Shown here in pieces: positions 15,351-23,490 of a stretch of 64,000 nucleotides of DNA. The position numbers and the translations under genes are program-made. Numbering within the stretch: the first letter of the stretch is position 1; every line of letters starts with the position of its first letter. The notes under the pieces are model-generated. The model was not told the DNA's origin. It ran no database searches and was given only the letters and a program-made list of their open reading frames with translations. The stretch lies in the NCBI RefSeq assembly GCF_004784475.1, contig NZ_SRRT01000006.1, forward strand, positions 186,001 to 250,000, given 5' to 3'. The DNA is from Streptomyces bauhiniae (GTDB lineage Bacteria; Actinomycetota; Actinomycetes; Streptomycetales; Streptomycetaceae).

Positions 15351-17648
15351 ATGAACGCGCCATACGACGGTGACCGCGGCCAGGACGCCGCCGACTCGGG
15401 CCACGGTCCCGAGACCCCGCCCGAGCCCGGCCAGGAGCCGTCGCAGCCCGCGGCGGACATGTACCTCCAGGACGCCTACGACCAGGACCCCTACCGGGCG
15501 CGGGACCTCTCCGCCCAGGACCCGGTCGCCGAGGCGCTCTACGACCGCGCCGCGCACCCGCCGCCCCCTCCGGGCAGCTACGAGCCGCGCCAGCCGCTCT
15601 ACGCCCCGCCGTCGCAGTCCTCGTACTCCCCCGACCCGCGCGTATGGGCCCAGACCCCGGCGCCCGAGCCGGAGGGCGACGCCACCCAGCACCTGCCGTA
15701 CGGCGACCACCCGCGCACCACCCAGTTCGTGGGCGTGGACGACTTGGTCTCGCACTCCGGCGAGGAGTACCACGAGCCGGACGCCTTCGCGCACCTCCTG
15801 CGGGACCAGCAGCACAGCGGCGCCACCGGCTCCGCCCGCACGGCCCAGGGCGGCGGCGCCTACCCGCCGCACCACGCCCAGCCCCCCGCGCACCACGGCG
15901 GCGGCGGAAACCCGTACCAGGCAGCCTCCGGGAACCCCATGCAGCCACCCGTACCCGCCCCGGCCGGTCCGTCCGGTCCCGTGGAGACCCCGGCCCCGTC
16001 GGCTCCGGCCCCGGCGAAGGGGCGCGCCTCCGGGCTGCTCAGCTCCAGCGCCGTCATGGCCGCGGGCACGATGGTGTCGCGCCTCACCGGCTTCGTCCGC
16101 TCCGCGATGATCGTCGCGGCGCTGGGCCTCGGCGTCCTCGGCGACTCCTTCCAGGTCGCCTACCAACTGCCCACGATGATCTACATCCTGACCGTCGGCG
16201 GCGGCCTCAACTCGGTCTTCGTGCCCCAGCTCGTGCGGTCGATGAAGGAGGACGAGGACGGCGGCGAATCCTTCGCCAACCGGCTGCTGACCGTCGTCAT
16301 GGTCGCGCTCGCCGCGCTGACCGCGCTGACGATGCTCGGCGCGCCGTACCTGGTGCGGGTGCTGTCGGACCCGATCGCCTCCGACCCGGCGGCCAACCAG
16401 GTGGCGGTCACCTTCACCCGCTACTTCCTGCCCTCGATCTTCTTCATGGGCATCCACGTGGTGATGGGTCAGATCCTCAACGCGCGCGGCAAGTTCGGCG
16501 CGATGATGTGGACCCCGGTCCTGAACAACATCGTCATCATCGTCACGCTCGGCATGTTCCTGTGGGTCTACGGCTCCGCTGCCGACTCGCACATGACCGT
16601 GAACAACATCCCGCCGGAGGGCCAGCGGCTCCTCGGCATCGGCATCCTGCTCGGCCTCGTCGTGCAGGCCCTGGCGATGATCCCGTACCTCCGCGAGACC
16701 GGCTTCCGTATCCGGCTCCGGTTCGACTGGCGGGGCCACGGCCTGGGCAAGGCCGCGATGCTCGCCAAGTGGACGGTGCTGTTCGTGCTCGCCAACCAGG
16801 CCGGCGCCATGGTCGTCACCCAGCTCTCCACCGCCGCCGGCAAGGACTCCGGGGTCAAGGGCACCGGCTTCGCCGCCTATGCCAACGCCCAGCTCATCTG
16901 GGGCCTGCCGCAGGCCATCATCACCGTGTCCCTCATGGCCGCGCTGCTGCCGCGTCTGTCCCGCTCGGCCGCCGAGGGCGACGGCGGCGCCGTCCGCGAC
17001 GACATCTCGCAGGGCCTGCGCACCACGGCGGTCGCCATCGTGCCCATCGCCTTCGGCTTCGTCTCGCTCGGCATCCCGATGTGCACGCTGATCTTCGGCT
17101 CCTCCGGCACCGGTTCGGCCACCAACATGGGCTTCATGCTGATGGCCTTCGGCCTCGGCCTGATCCCGTACTCGGTGCAGTACGTCGTCCTGCGCGCCTT
17201 CTACGCGTACGAAGACACCCGGACCCCCTTCTACAACACGGTCATCGTGGCGGCGGTCAACGCGGGCGCCTCCGCGCTCTGCTACTTCCTGCTCCCGTCC
17301 CGCTGGGCGGTCGCGGGCATGGCGGCCGTCTACGGCCTCTCCTACGCCATCGGCGTCGGTGTCGCCTGGCGCCGGCTGCGCAAGCGGCTGGGCGGCGACC
17401 TGGACGGCTCCCGGGTGCTGCGGACGTACGCCCGCCTGGCGATCGCCTCGGTCCCGGCGGCACTGCTCAGCGGCGCGGCCTGCTACGGCATCGGACACTC
17501 CCTCGGGCAGGGCGTCTTCGGTTCTCTCGTGGCCCTGGTGGCAGGTGGGGCGGTACTGCTCGGAGTCTTCTTCGTGGCCGCGCGCCGCATGCGGATCGAC
17601 GAGCTCAACTCGCTCGTCGGCATGGTGCGCGGGCGTCTGGGGCGATGA
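15351..17648 (+). CDS. murJ: Lipid II flippase MurJ (MviN)
   Basis: Polytopic membrane protein that moves lipid II across the membrane. It has 765 residues. The first ~220 are disordered and Pro/Tyr/Gln-rich (cytoplasmic). The MurJ core of about 14 membrane segments starts near residue 225 with SSSAVMAAGTMVSRLTGFVR and contains QVAYQLPTMIYILTVGGGL, FTRYFLPSIFFMG, QILNARGKFGAMMWTPVLNN and YVVLRAFYAYEDTRTPFYN, all strongly MurJ-like. ATG 15351 has GAGGTGGGGTAACC upstream. Mycobacterial MviN carries a C-terminal pseudokinase; here that part is a separate gene starting at 17767. The long N-terminal extension is typical of the Streptomyces protein. Confidence 0.95.
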   Translation: MNAPYDGDRGQDAADSGHGPETPPEPGQEPSQPAADMYLQDAYDQDPYRARDLSAQDPVAEALYDRAAHPPPPPGSYEPRQPLYAPPSQSSYSPDPRVWAQTPAPEPEGDATQHLPYGDHPRTTQFVGVDDLVSHSGEEYHEPDAFAHLLRDQQHSGATGSARTAQGGGAYPPHHAQPPAHHGGGGNPYQAASGNPMQPPVPAPAGPSGPVETPAPSAPAPAKGRASGLLSSSAVMAAGTMVSRLTGFVRSAMIVAALGLGVLGDSFQVAYQLPTMIYILTVGGGLNSVFVPQLVRSMKEDEDGGESFANRLLTVVMVALAALTALTMLGAPYLVRVLSDPIASDPAANQVAVTFTRYFLPSIFFMGIHVVMGQILNARGKFGAMMWTPVLNNIVIIVTLGMFLWVYGSAADSHMTVNNIPPEGQRLLGIGILLGLVVQALAMIPYLRETGFRIRLRFDWRGHGLGKAAMLAKWTVLFVLANQAGAMVVTQLSTAAGKDSGVKGTGFAAYANAQLIWGLPQAIITVSLMAALLPRLSRSAAEGDGGAVRDDISQGLRTTAVAIVPIAFGFVSLGIPMCTLIFGSSGTGSATNMGFMLMAFGLGLIPYSVQYVVLRAFYAYEDTRTPFYNTVIVAAVNAGASALCYFLLPSRWAVAGMAAVYGLSYAIGVGVAWRRLRKRLGGDLDGSRVLRTYARLAIASVPAALLSGAACYGIGHSLGQGVFGSLVALVAGGAVLLGVFFVAARRMRIDELNSLVGMVRGRLGR

Positions 17649-17766
17649 GGCGGGGGTAGTCGCACAACCATCGTCCCCCTCTGCGTGTCGTGCATAGCGG
17701 CGGACTGTGGGCACAATTGGTTTCGGCGTCGGACAGCGTGCAACGGATGGGGAGGCAGGGACGACG

Positions 17767-19461
17767 GTGGCGGAACGCAGCACGGCTGCCGTCGACGTGG
17801 CAGACAACAGCGGTGACGAGCCGCTGACCGCCAAGGCGGATCAGGCCACGGCCGACGGGGTGGCCAAGAACCCGGAGCGGGACACGGACATCGACCAGAC
17901 GCAGGGGAGAGGCGGCGCGGAGGAGTCCGGCAGGGCGTCCTCGCCCACCGAGCTGCACAGCGGTCACAAGCTCGCCAGGCGCTACCGCCTGGAGGAGTGC
18001 GTCACCCGTCTGGACGGATTCAGCAGTTGGCGTGCGGTCGACGAGAAACTGCGCCGTGCCGTCGGGGTGCACATCCTGCCCGCCGACCACGTACGCGCCC
18101 GTGCCGTGCTGGCCGCGGCCCGCTCGGCGGCGCTGCTCGGTGACCCGCGCTTCGTCCAGGTCCTCGACGCGGTCGAGGAGAACGACCTCGTCTACGTGGT
18201 TCACGAGTGGCTGCCCGACGCCACCGAGCTGACCGCCCTGCTCGCGGCCGGCCCGCTGGAGCCGCACGACGCCTACCAGATGGTCAGTCAGGTCGCGGCC
18301 GCCATGGCCGCCTCCCACCGTGAGGGCCTCGCCCATCTGCGGCTGAACCCGAACGCTGTCCTGCGTACGTCCTCCGGACAGTGGCGCATCCGCGGCCTCG
18401 CCGTGAACGCCGCCCTGCGCGGCGTCGGCTCCGACACCCCGCAGCGCACCGACACCGAGGCGATCGGCGCCCTGCTGTACGCCGCGCTGACGCAGCGCTG
18501 GCCCTACGAGAGCGACGCGTACGGGCTGGCCGGCCTGCCCAAGGACATCGGTCTCATCGCGCCCGACCAGGTGCGGGCCGGAATCCACCGGGGGCTGTCC
18601 GAGCTGGCGATGCGCGCGCTCGTCAACGACGGCGCCACCGCCTCCCGGCACGAAGCCGCGTGCACCACGCCGGAGGAGCTGGTCAAGGCGATCGGTGAGA
18701 TGCCGCGCGTGCGGCCGCCGGAGCCCGCGTTCAGCGGTCCGCCGGAGTACCAGCGCACGACCTACCAGCAGGGCACCTACGGCCGTCCCTCGGCGCACTC
18801 GGGCGGCACCCAGCCCGTCGTGCCCCCGCCGGCCCCCCTCCAGAGCCGTACCGGCAAGGCCCTGAAGTGGGCGGTCTCCGCCCTCCTCATCGCCGCGCTC
18901 GGCCTCGGAAGCTGGCAGCTCGCGGACGCCCTGATGGACCGCGGCAAGAACTCCGACGACACCAACACCACGCAGACGCAGGACGAGGGTGACAAGGGCC
19001 AGCAGCAGGTGATCAGCAAGCCGATCACCATCGGGGGCGCCCGGGACTTCGACCCGCTCGGTGACAACTCCGAGAAGCCGGCCACCGTCGGAAGCGTCTA
19101 CGACGGCGATCCGTCCTCCTACTGGCAGACGGACTATTACCTGAGCTCCGACTTCGGCCGCCTGAAGTCCGGCGTCGGCGTCATCCTGGACCTGAAGAAG
19201 GTTCAGTCCGTCAGCAAGGTGACGGTCGGCTTCCTCGGACAGACCTCGGTCGAGCTGCGCGCCGCGAGCCCGGACGCCGTGTCGGAGCCGACGAGCCTGT
19301 CCGCCTACGAGAAGGTGGCCTCCGGCTCGGGCACTACGGTCAGTCTCAAGCCCGGCAAGCCCCTCCAGACCCGGTATCTCCTGGTGTGGCTGACCCACCT
19401 GCCGCCGGACGGTCAGGGCCATTGGCGGGGCAGGGTCACTGACGTCAAGGTCACTGGCTGA
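17767..19461 (+). CDS. Membrane pseudokinase with extracellular beta-sandwich-like domain, MurJ-associated
   Basis: A 564-residue type I-like membrane protein. Residues ~70-320 resemble a Ser/Thr kinase (YRLEECVTRLDGFSSWRAVDEKL... VYVVHEWLPDATELTALL) but lack catalytic motifs: no glycine loop, the VAIK position reads AVGVHIL, the HRD loop reads HLRLNPNAVL, and no DFG is present. One membrane segment is at about 365-388 (KWAVSALLIAALGLGSWQLA), and the C-terminal ~150 residues look like a discoidin/F5-8-type sandwich (GSVYDGDPSSYWQTDYY, VQSVSKVTVGFLG). GTG 17767 has GGAGGCAGGG upstream. In M. tuberculosis the equivalent pseudokinase is fused to MviN and is phosphorylated by PknB to recruit an FHA protein; a similar regulatory role is inferred. 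Confidence 0.85.
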   Translation: MAERSTAAVDVADNSGDEPLTAKADQATADGVAKNPERDTDIDQTQGRGGAEESGRASSPTELHSGHKLARRYRLEECVTRLDGFSSWRAVDEKLRRAVGVHILPADHVRARAVLAAARSAALLGDPRFVQVLDAVEENDLVYVVHEWLPDATELTALLAAGPLEPHDAYQMVSQVAAAMAASHREGLAHLRLNPNAVLRTSSGQWRIRGLAVNAALRGVGSDTPQRTDTEAIGALLYAALTQRWPYESDAYGLAGLPKDIGLIAPDQVRAGIHRGLSELAMRALVNDGATASRHEAACTTPEELVKAIGEMPRVRPPEPAFSGPPEYQRTTYQQGTYGRPSAHSGGTQPVVPPPAPLQSRTGKALKWAVSALLIAALGLGSWQLADALMDRGKNSDDTNTTQTQDEGDKGQQQVISKPITIGGARDFDPLGDNSEKPATVGSVYDGDPSSYWQTDYYLSSDFGRLKSGVGVILDLKKVQSVSKVTVGFLGQTSVELRAASPDAVSEPTSLSAYEKVASGSGTTVSLKPGKPLQTRYLLVWLTHLPPDGQGHWRGRVTDVKVTG

Positions 19462-19487
19462 CGTCTCATCCACACCGGAGGGGGACG

Positions 19488-20216
19488 ATGGCAGGCGCTG
19501 GGCGGTATGGCGAGGTGCGGGACGAGGATCTGCTCGCCCGTCATGTGCAGGGTGACCCCGATGCCTTCGGGGAGATCGTGCGGAGGCACCGGGACCGGCT
19601 GTGGGCGGTCGCGCTGCGGACGCTGGGGGACCGGGAGGAGGCTGCCGACGCGGTGCAGGACGCGCTGGTGTCGGCGTACCGGGCCGCGCACACCTTCCGG
19701 GGGCAGTCGGCCGTGACGACGTGGCTGCACCGGATCACGGTGAACGCCTGCCTGGACCGCATCCGCAAGGCCGCCTCGCGGAAGACCGCGCCCGTCGACG
19801 ATCCCGAGCGCCTGGAACAGCTCCTGGAGCCGCACGAGTCGGCCTCCGCCCCGGTCGAGCGCAACGACCTCCACCGCCAGCTCCTGGAAGCTCTCGGCAC
19901 CCTCCCCGCCGAACAGCGGGCCGCACTCGTCCTGGTGGACATGCAGGGCTACCCCGTCGCCGAGGCCGCCCGAGTCCTGGACGTACCCACAGGGACGGTG
20001 AAGAGCCGCTGCGCGCGGGGCCGGGCCAGACTCCTCCCCCTGCTCACCCACCTGCGGCCCGGCGCCGCCGGTGACGGTGGAAAAGAACCCGTGGCGGGAC
20101 GGAACCGGGTGCACGGGGCATCCGTCCCACCTCCGACAGGAGCTACGGGCGAGGGAACCGAAGACTCCGGGCCGAATGGTTCAGCCGTCGTGAAGGGCGG
20201 AGGTGGGCGAGCATGA
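19488..20216 (+). CDS. sigM: ECF RNA polymerase sigma factor SigM
   Basis: A 242-residue extracytoplasmic-function sigma factor. Region 2 includes DEDLLARHVQGDPDAFGEIVRRH and the core-binding DAVQDALVSAYRAAHTFRG; region 4 includes LPAEQRAALVLVDMQGYPVAEAARVLDVPTGTVKSR (seen in parts), a clear sigma-70 region 4 HTH. The last 55 residues are low-complexity and unusual for a short ECF sigma. ATG 19488 is preceded by CGGAGGGGGACG. Its stop overlaps the start of the anti-sigma gene (ATGA), a sign of translational coupling. The place after the murJ genes and before trxBA matches sigM of Streptomyces and mycobacteria. Target promoters cannot be read from the window. Confidence 0.93.
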   Translation: MAGAGRYGEVRDEDLLARHVQGDPDAFGEIVRRHRDRLWAVALRTLGDREEAADAVQDALVSAYRAAHTFRGQSAVTTWLHRITVNACLDRIRKAASRKTAPVDDPERLEQLLEPHESASAPVERNDLHRQLLEALGTLPAEQRAALVLVDMQGYPVAEAARVLDVPTGTVKSRCARGRARLLPLLTHLRPGAAGDGGKEPVAGRNRVHGASVPPPTGATGEGTEDSGPNGSAVVKGGGGRA

Positions 20217-21100
20217 CGTCCTCGACGGACACGACCGGGCACCCGGACGTCGCCGAGATCTCCGAGCTGACCGAGGGGCTCCTCTCCCCGTCCCGCAGCA
20301 CGGAGCTGCGGCGCCACCTGGAGGGCTGCGAAGCGTGCGCCGAGGTCCTCGCCGCGCTGACGGAGATCCAGGGCTTGCTGGGCGACGTCCCGGAGGTGCC
20401 CCCGATGCCCACGGACATCGCGGACCGGATCGACGCCGCCCTCGCCGCCGAGGCAGCGGGGAAGACTGAGCAGACGGACACCGAAAGCTCCGGCCGTCAT
20501 GTTTCACGTGAAACACCGACCCCACCGGACCGCCCCGCCAAGCTCTCCCGCGCCACCACCGGCCCCGGCCGGAAAGAGCGCTCTCGAAACCGTCGCCGGA
20601 CAGCCGCACTGGGCGCCGTACTCACCGCCGCCGTCCTCGGGGCCGGCTCCCTGCTTATGCAGTCCCTCAGTAACAACGCCTCCGACAAGGGGGCGCAGAG
20701 CACGGCCGCGTCCGCCGTCGGCACCTTCTCCGGGGCCAGTGTGAAGAGTCAGGTGTCGGACCTGCTCACTGCCCGGGAGGGGCTGCAGCGAGGCAGCCAG
20801 CGCCCGCAGCAGGACGAGAAGACGGACCTCGCCCCCTCGGGGGGTACGCAGAGCGCGAACACGTTGATCCAGACCGAGGTCCCGGTGCCGGACTGCGTCC
20901 GGCGTGCACTCCACTCCGGTGAAACGGTTCTGGGGGCGAAGAGCGGCACCTACGCGGACAAGAGCGCCTACCTCGTCGTGGTGCCCGACAAGGCCGACAG
21001 CAAGCGCGTCACGGCCTATGTGGTCGACGCGTCCTGTACATCCAAGCGGACGGCGGCCGCCGGCAGTGTGCTCCTGAAGCAGACTCTCGTCCGTAACTGA
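20213..21100 (+). CDS. rsmA: Anti-sigma factor RsmA
   Basis: Membrane-anchored anti-sigma factor for SigM, 295 residues. The cytoplasmic N-terminal domain has the H-x3-C-x2-C motif (His35, Cys39, Cys42 in LRRHLEGCEAC) of ZAS anti-sigma factors. A single membrane segment is at about 130-150 (GAVLTAAVLGAGSLLMQSL) and an extracytoplasmic domain carries two further cysteines (PDCVRR and DASCTS), likely a disulfide. The S. coelicolor homologue has been described as binding an iron-sulfur cluster rather than zinc; that is literature knowledge. Codons 97-101 (VSRET) come from the parS site at 20501-20514, showing that parS is tolerated in the linker after the sigma-binding domain. Confidence 0.9.
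   Translation: MTSSTDTTGHPDVAEISELTEGLLSPSRSTELRRHLEGCEACAEVLAALTEIQGLLGDVPEVPPMPTDIADRIDAALAAEAAGKTEQTDTESSGRHVSRETPTPPDRPAKLSRATTGPGRKERSRNRRRTAALGAVLTAAVLGAGSLLMQSLSNNASDKGAQSTAASAVGTFSGASVKSQVSDLLTAREGLQRGSQRPQQDEKTDLAPSGGTQSANTLIQTEVPVPDCVRRALHSGETVLGAKSGTYADKSAYLVVVPDKADSKRVTAYVVDASCTSKRTAAAGSVLLKQTLVRN
20501..20514. other. parS: parS site inside rsmA
   Basis: Exact GTTTCACGTGAAAC within the coding sequence of the anti-sigma factor, encoding VSRET in the cytoplasmic linker. Confidence 0.95.
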
Positions 21101-21106
21101 ATCGGT

Positions 21107-21127
21107 GCGGGCGTCGTCTCCGCCCGC
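21107..21127 (+). terminator. Possible short terminator after rsmA
   Basis: GCGGGCG (21107-21113) / CGCCCGC (21121-21127) with a 7-base loop followed by CTCTCT. Weak. Confidence 0.35.
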
Positions 21128-21174
21128 CTCTCTACGCACGGCCCGTGTGAGCCGTCGCGTGGCCGGACATCAGG

Positions 21175-21200
21175 GGAATGTGCGCCCCTTAGGATCGGTT
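21175..21200 (+). promoter_or_regulatory. Sigma-R type promoter of trxBA
   Basis: GGAAT (21175-21179), an 18-base spacer, then GTT (21198-21200): the exact GGAAT-N18-GTT consensus of the thiol-oxidative-stress sigma factor SigR. It is 72 bases upstream of the trxB start. The trxBA operon is a known SigR target in S. coelicolor. Confidence 0.85.
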
Positions 21201-21271
21201 GGGTGGTGTGAGAGTCCCGGCAGGGGCTCCCACCGGTCGGCCGACACAGACCAGAGACGAGGAACCAAGCC

Positions 21272-22243
21272 GTGAGCGACGTCCGTAATGTGATCATCAT
21301 CGGCTCCGGGCCCGCGGGCTACACGGCGGCGCTGTACACCGCGCGTGCGTCCCTGAAGCCCCTGGTGTTCGAGGGTGCCGTCACCGCCGGTGGCGCGCTG
21401 ATGAACACCACCGAGGTGGAGAACTTTCCGGGCTTCCCCAACGGCATCATGGGCCCCGAGCTGATGGACAACATGCGGGCGCAGGCCGAGCGCTTCGGCG
21501 CCGAGCTGCTGCCGGACGACATCGTCTCCGTCGACCTGACCGGAGACGTGAAGACCGTCACCGACACCGCGGGCACGGTCCACCGGGCCAAGGCCGTGAT
21601 CGTCGCCACCGGCTCCCAGCACCGCAAGCTCGCGCTGCCCAACGAGGACGCGCTGTCCGGCCGTGGCGTCTCGTGGTGTGCCACCTGTGACGGCTTCTTC
21701 TTCCGGGACCAGGACATCGCCGTGATCGGCGGCGGCGACACCGCGATGGAGGAGGCGACCTTCCTCTCCCGGTTCGCCAAGTCCGTGACGATCATCCACC
21801 GCCGGGACACCCTGCGCGCCTCCAAGGCGATGCAGGAGCGTGCCTTCAACGACCCGAAGATCAAGTTCGCCTGGGACAGCGAGGTCGTCGAGATCCTGGG
21901 CGAGCAGAAGCTCACCGGGCTGAAGCTGCGCAACCTCAAGACGGGCGAGCTGTCCGACCTGCCCGTCACGGGTCTGTTCATCGCCATCGGCCACGACCCG
22001 CGCACCGAGCTGTTCAAGGGCCAGCTCGACCTGGACGCGGAGGGCTACCTCAAGGTCGAGGCGCCCTCCACCCGGACCAACCTGCCCGGCGTCTTCGCCG
22101 CGGGTGACGTGGTCGACCACACCTACCGCCAGGCGATCACCGCGGCCGGCACCGGCTGTGCCTCGGCCCTGGACGCCGAGCGCTACCTCGCGTCGCTGCT
22201 GGACGAGGGCGGCCACGCCGAGCCCGAGAAGACCGCCGTCTGA
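21272..22243 (+). CDS. trxB: Thioredoxin-disulfide reductase
   Basis: Cytosolic FAD flavoenzyme that reduces thioredoxin with NADPH. It has 323 residues. The FAD-binding motif IIGSGPAGYTAALYTAR is at the N-terminus, the redox pair CATC (Cys136, Cys139) sits in SWCATCDGFFF, the NADPH-binding motif is IGGGDTAMEEA, and the C-terminal FAD block is GVFAAGDVVDHTYRQAITAAG. The start is GTG 21272, a few bases after ACGAGGAACC. It is transcribed with trxA (43-base gap) from the sigma-R type promoter upstream, so expression should rise under disulfide stress. Confidence 0.97.
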   Translation: MSDVRNVIIIGSGPAGYTAALYTARASLKPLVFEGAVTAGGALMNTTEVENFPGFPNGIMGPELMDNMRAQAERFGAELLPDDIVSVDLTGDVKTVTDTAGTVHRAKAVIVATGSQHRKLALPNEDALSGRGVSWCATCDGFFFRDQDIAVIGGGDTAMEEATFLSRFAKSVTIIHRRDTLRASKAMQERAFNDPKIKFAWDSEVVEILGEQKLTGLKLRNLKTGELSDLPVTGLFIAIGHDPRTELFKGQLDLDAEGYLKVEAPSTRTNLPGVFAAGDVVDHTYRQAITAAGTGCASALDAERYLASLLDEGGHAEPEKTAV

Positions 22244-22286
22244 CTTACCCCGTTCCCCCACCGAATGATCAAGTGAGGAGCCCGCT

Positions 22287-22619
22287 GTGGCCGGCACCGT
22301 GAAGAAAACGACTGACGACTCCTTCGACGAGGATGTCCTCAAGAGCGACAAGCCCGTTCTGGTGGACTTCTGGGCCGAGTGGTGCGGCCCGTGCCGCCAG
22401 ATCGCTCCGTCCCTGGAGGCCATTGCCGCCGAGCACGGCGACAAGATCCAGATCGTCAAGCTGAACATCGACGAGAACCCGGCCACGGCCGCCAAGTACG
22501 GCGTCATGTCCATCCCGACGCTGAACGTCTACCAGGGCGGCGAGGTCGTCAAGACGATCGTCGGCGCCAAGCCGAAGGCGGCGCTCGTCCGCGACCTGGA
22601 CGACTTCATCACCGGCTGA
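22287..22619 (+). CDS. trxA: Thioredoxin
   Basis: A 110-residue thioredoxin that reduces protein disulfides and is recycled by the adjacent TrxB. The active site WCGPC is at residues 32-36 (Cys33, Cys36), the cis-proline region is MSIPTLNVY, and the start is GTG 22287 with GTGAGGAGCCCGCT upstream. The stop codon is followed at once by a parS site and then a strong terminator. Its place between trxB and the parB region is conserved in actinobacteria. Confidence 0.97.
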   Translation: MAGTVKKTTDDSFDEDVLKSDKPVLVDFWAEWCGPCRQIAPSLEAIAAEHGDKIQIVKLNIDENPATAAKYGVMSIPTLNVYQGGEVVKTIVGAKPKAALVRDLDDFITG

Positions 22620-22620
22620 C

Positions 22621-22634
22621 GTTTCACGTGAAAC
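22621..22634. other. parS: parS site after trxA
   Basis: Exact GTTTCACGTGAAAC, starting two bases after the trxA stop codon and before the terminator. Confidence 0.95.
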
Positions 22635-22641
22635 AAGGCGC

Positions 22642-22677
22642 ACGAAGGGGCCGGCCCACTCGGGTCGGCCCCTTCGT
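22642..22677. terminator. Terminator between trxA and the GNAT gene
   Basis: Perfect 12-bp arms ACGAAGGGGCCG (22642-22653) / CGGCCCCTTCGT (22666-22677) between convergent genes. Confidence 0.75.
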
Positions 22678-22710
22678 CATGTCCGTGCTCCGGAGTCCGC
22701 GCGGACCCCG

Positions 22711-23328
22711 TCACAGCGGCCGCAGCGCCGGCTCCTTGTGTACCGCGCCCAGCAGCCGGTCGAGGGCCATCTCGACGTCTTCCTTCCAGGACAGCGTGGA
22801 CCGCAGTTCCAGACGGAGCCGGGGGTGCCGGGAGTGCTGGCGCACCGTCTTGAAGCCGACGGCGAGGAGATGGTCGGCCGGCAGCAGACAGGCGGGCTCT
22901 TTCCAGCGGGTGTCGCCGAACGCCTCGATGGCCTTGAAGTTCCGGCGCAGCAGGTCCTTGGCGACCGCCTGCACCAGCATCCGGCCCAGTCCCTGCCCCT
23001 GGTAGCCGGGCATGATGAACGACGTGATGAGCTGAACGGCGTCCGGCGAGACCGGGCTCGTGGGGAACGCCGTCGCACGCGGGACGTAGGCCGCCGGGGC
23101 GTAGAGCACGAAGCCGACCGGTACGTCGTCGACATAGGCGACCCGGCCGCAGGAGCCCCAGTCCAGCAGGACGGCGGAGATCCAGGACTCCTTCTCCACC
23201 TCCGCGGTTCCCTCGCGCACGGCGGCTTCGGCGCTGACCGGGTCCAGTTCCCAGAACACGCAGGAGCGGCACCGCTGGGGGAGATCCTGCAGGTTGTCCA
23301 GCGTGAGCGGTACGAGCCGACGCCCCAT
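22711..23328 (-). CDS. GNAT family N-acetyltransferase
   Basis: A 205-residue protein with a GNAT core. The acetyl-CoA binding signature is MPGYQGQGLGRMLVQAVAKDL (Q/R-x-x-G-x-G/A type loop GYQGQGLG), preceded by the beta-strand ITSFI. The N-terminal part holds VPLTLDNLQDLPQRCRSCVFWEL, with two cysteines near residues 22-25. ATG 23328 (MGRRLVPL) is chosen because GAGGAACG lies upstream; an ATG 27 codons further up lacks support. M. tuberculosis has a GNAT gene (Rv3916c) in the same place beside parB. The amidase gene cwlM, which lies between trxC and this gene in mycobacteria, is absent here. Substrate unknown. Confidence 0.85.
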   Translation of the reverse strand: MGRRLVPLTLDNLQDLPQRCRSCVFWELDPVSAEAAVREGTAEVEKESWISAVLLDWGSCGRVAYVDDVPVGFVLYAPAAYVPRATAFPTSPVSPDAVQLITSFIMPGYQGQGLGRMLVQAVAKDLLRRNFKAIEAFGDTRWKEPACLLPADHLLAVGFKTVRQHSRHPRLRLELRSTLSWKEDVEMALDRLLGAVHKEPALRPL

Positions 23329-23415
23329 GAAAGACGTTCCTCGCTTCCTTCGCCGGGTCACATCCGCTCGCATCGTATCCACGATGCGATTGCCTAGATA
23401 CCGGCGCAAAGCAAA

Positions 23416-23456
23416 GAGCGGACCGTGTTCCGGTACACACCGGACACGGCCCGCTC
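23416..23456 (-). terminator. Terminator after parB
   Basis: Imperfect hairpin: GAGCG-GACCGTGTTCCGGT (23416-23434) against ACCGGACACGGCCCGCTC (23439-23456). It lies 35 bases past the parB stop in the leftward direction. Confidence 0.65.
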
Positions 23457-23490
23457 CTGCGGCCCTTCGCAGGGCGCCCTCGGCGGAGGG

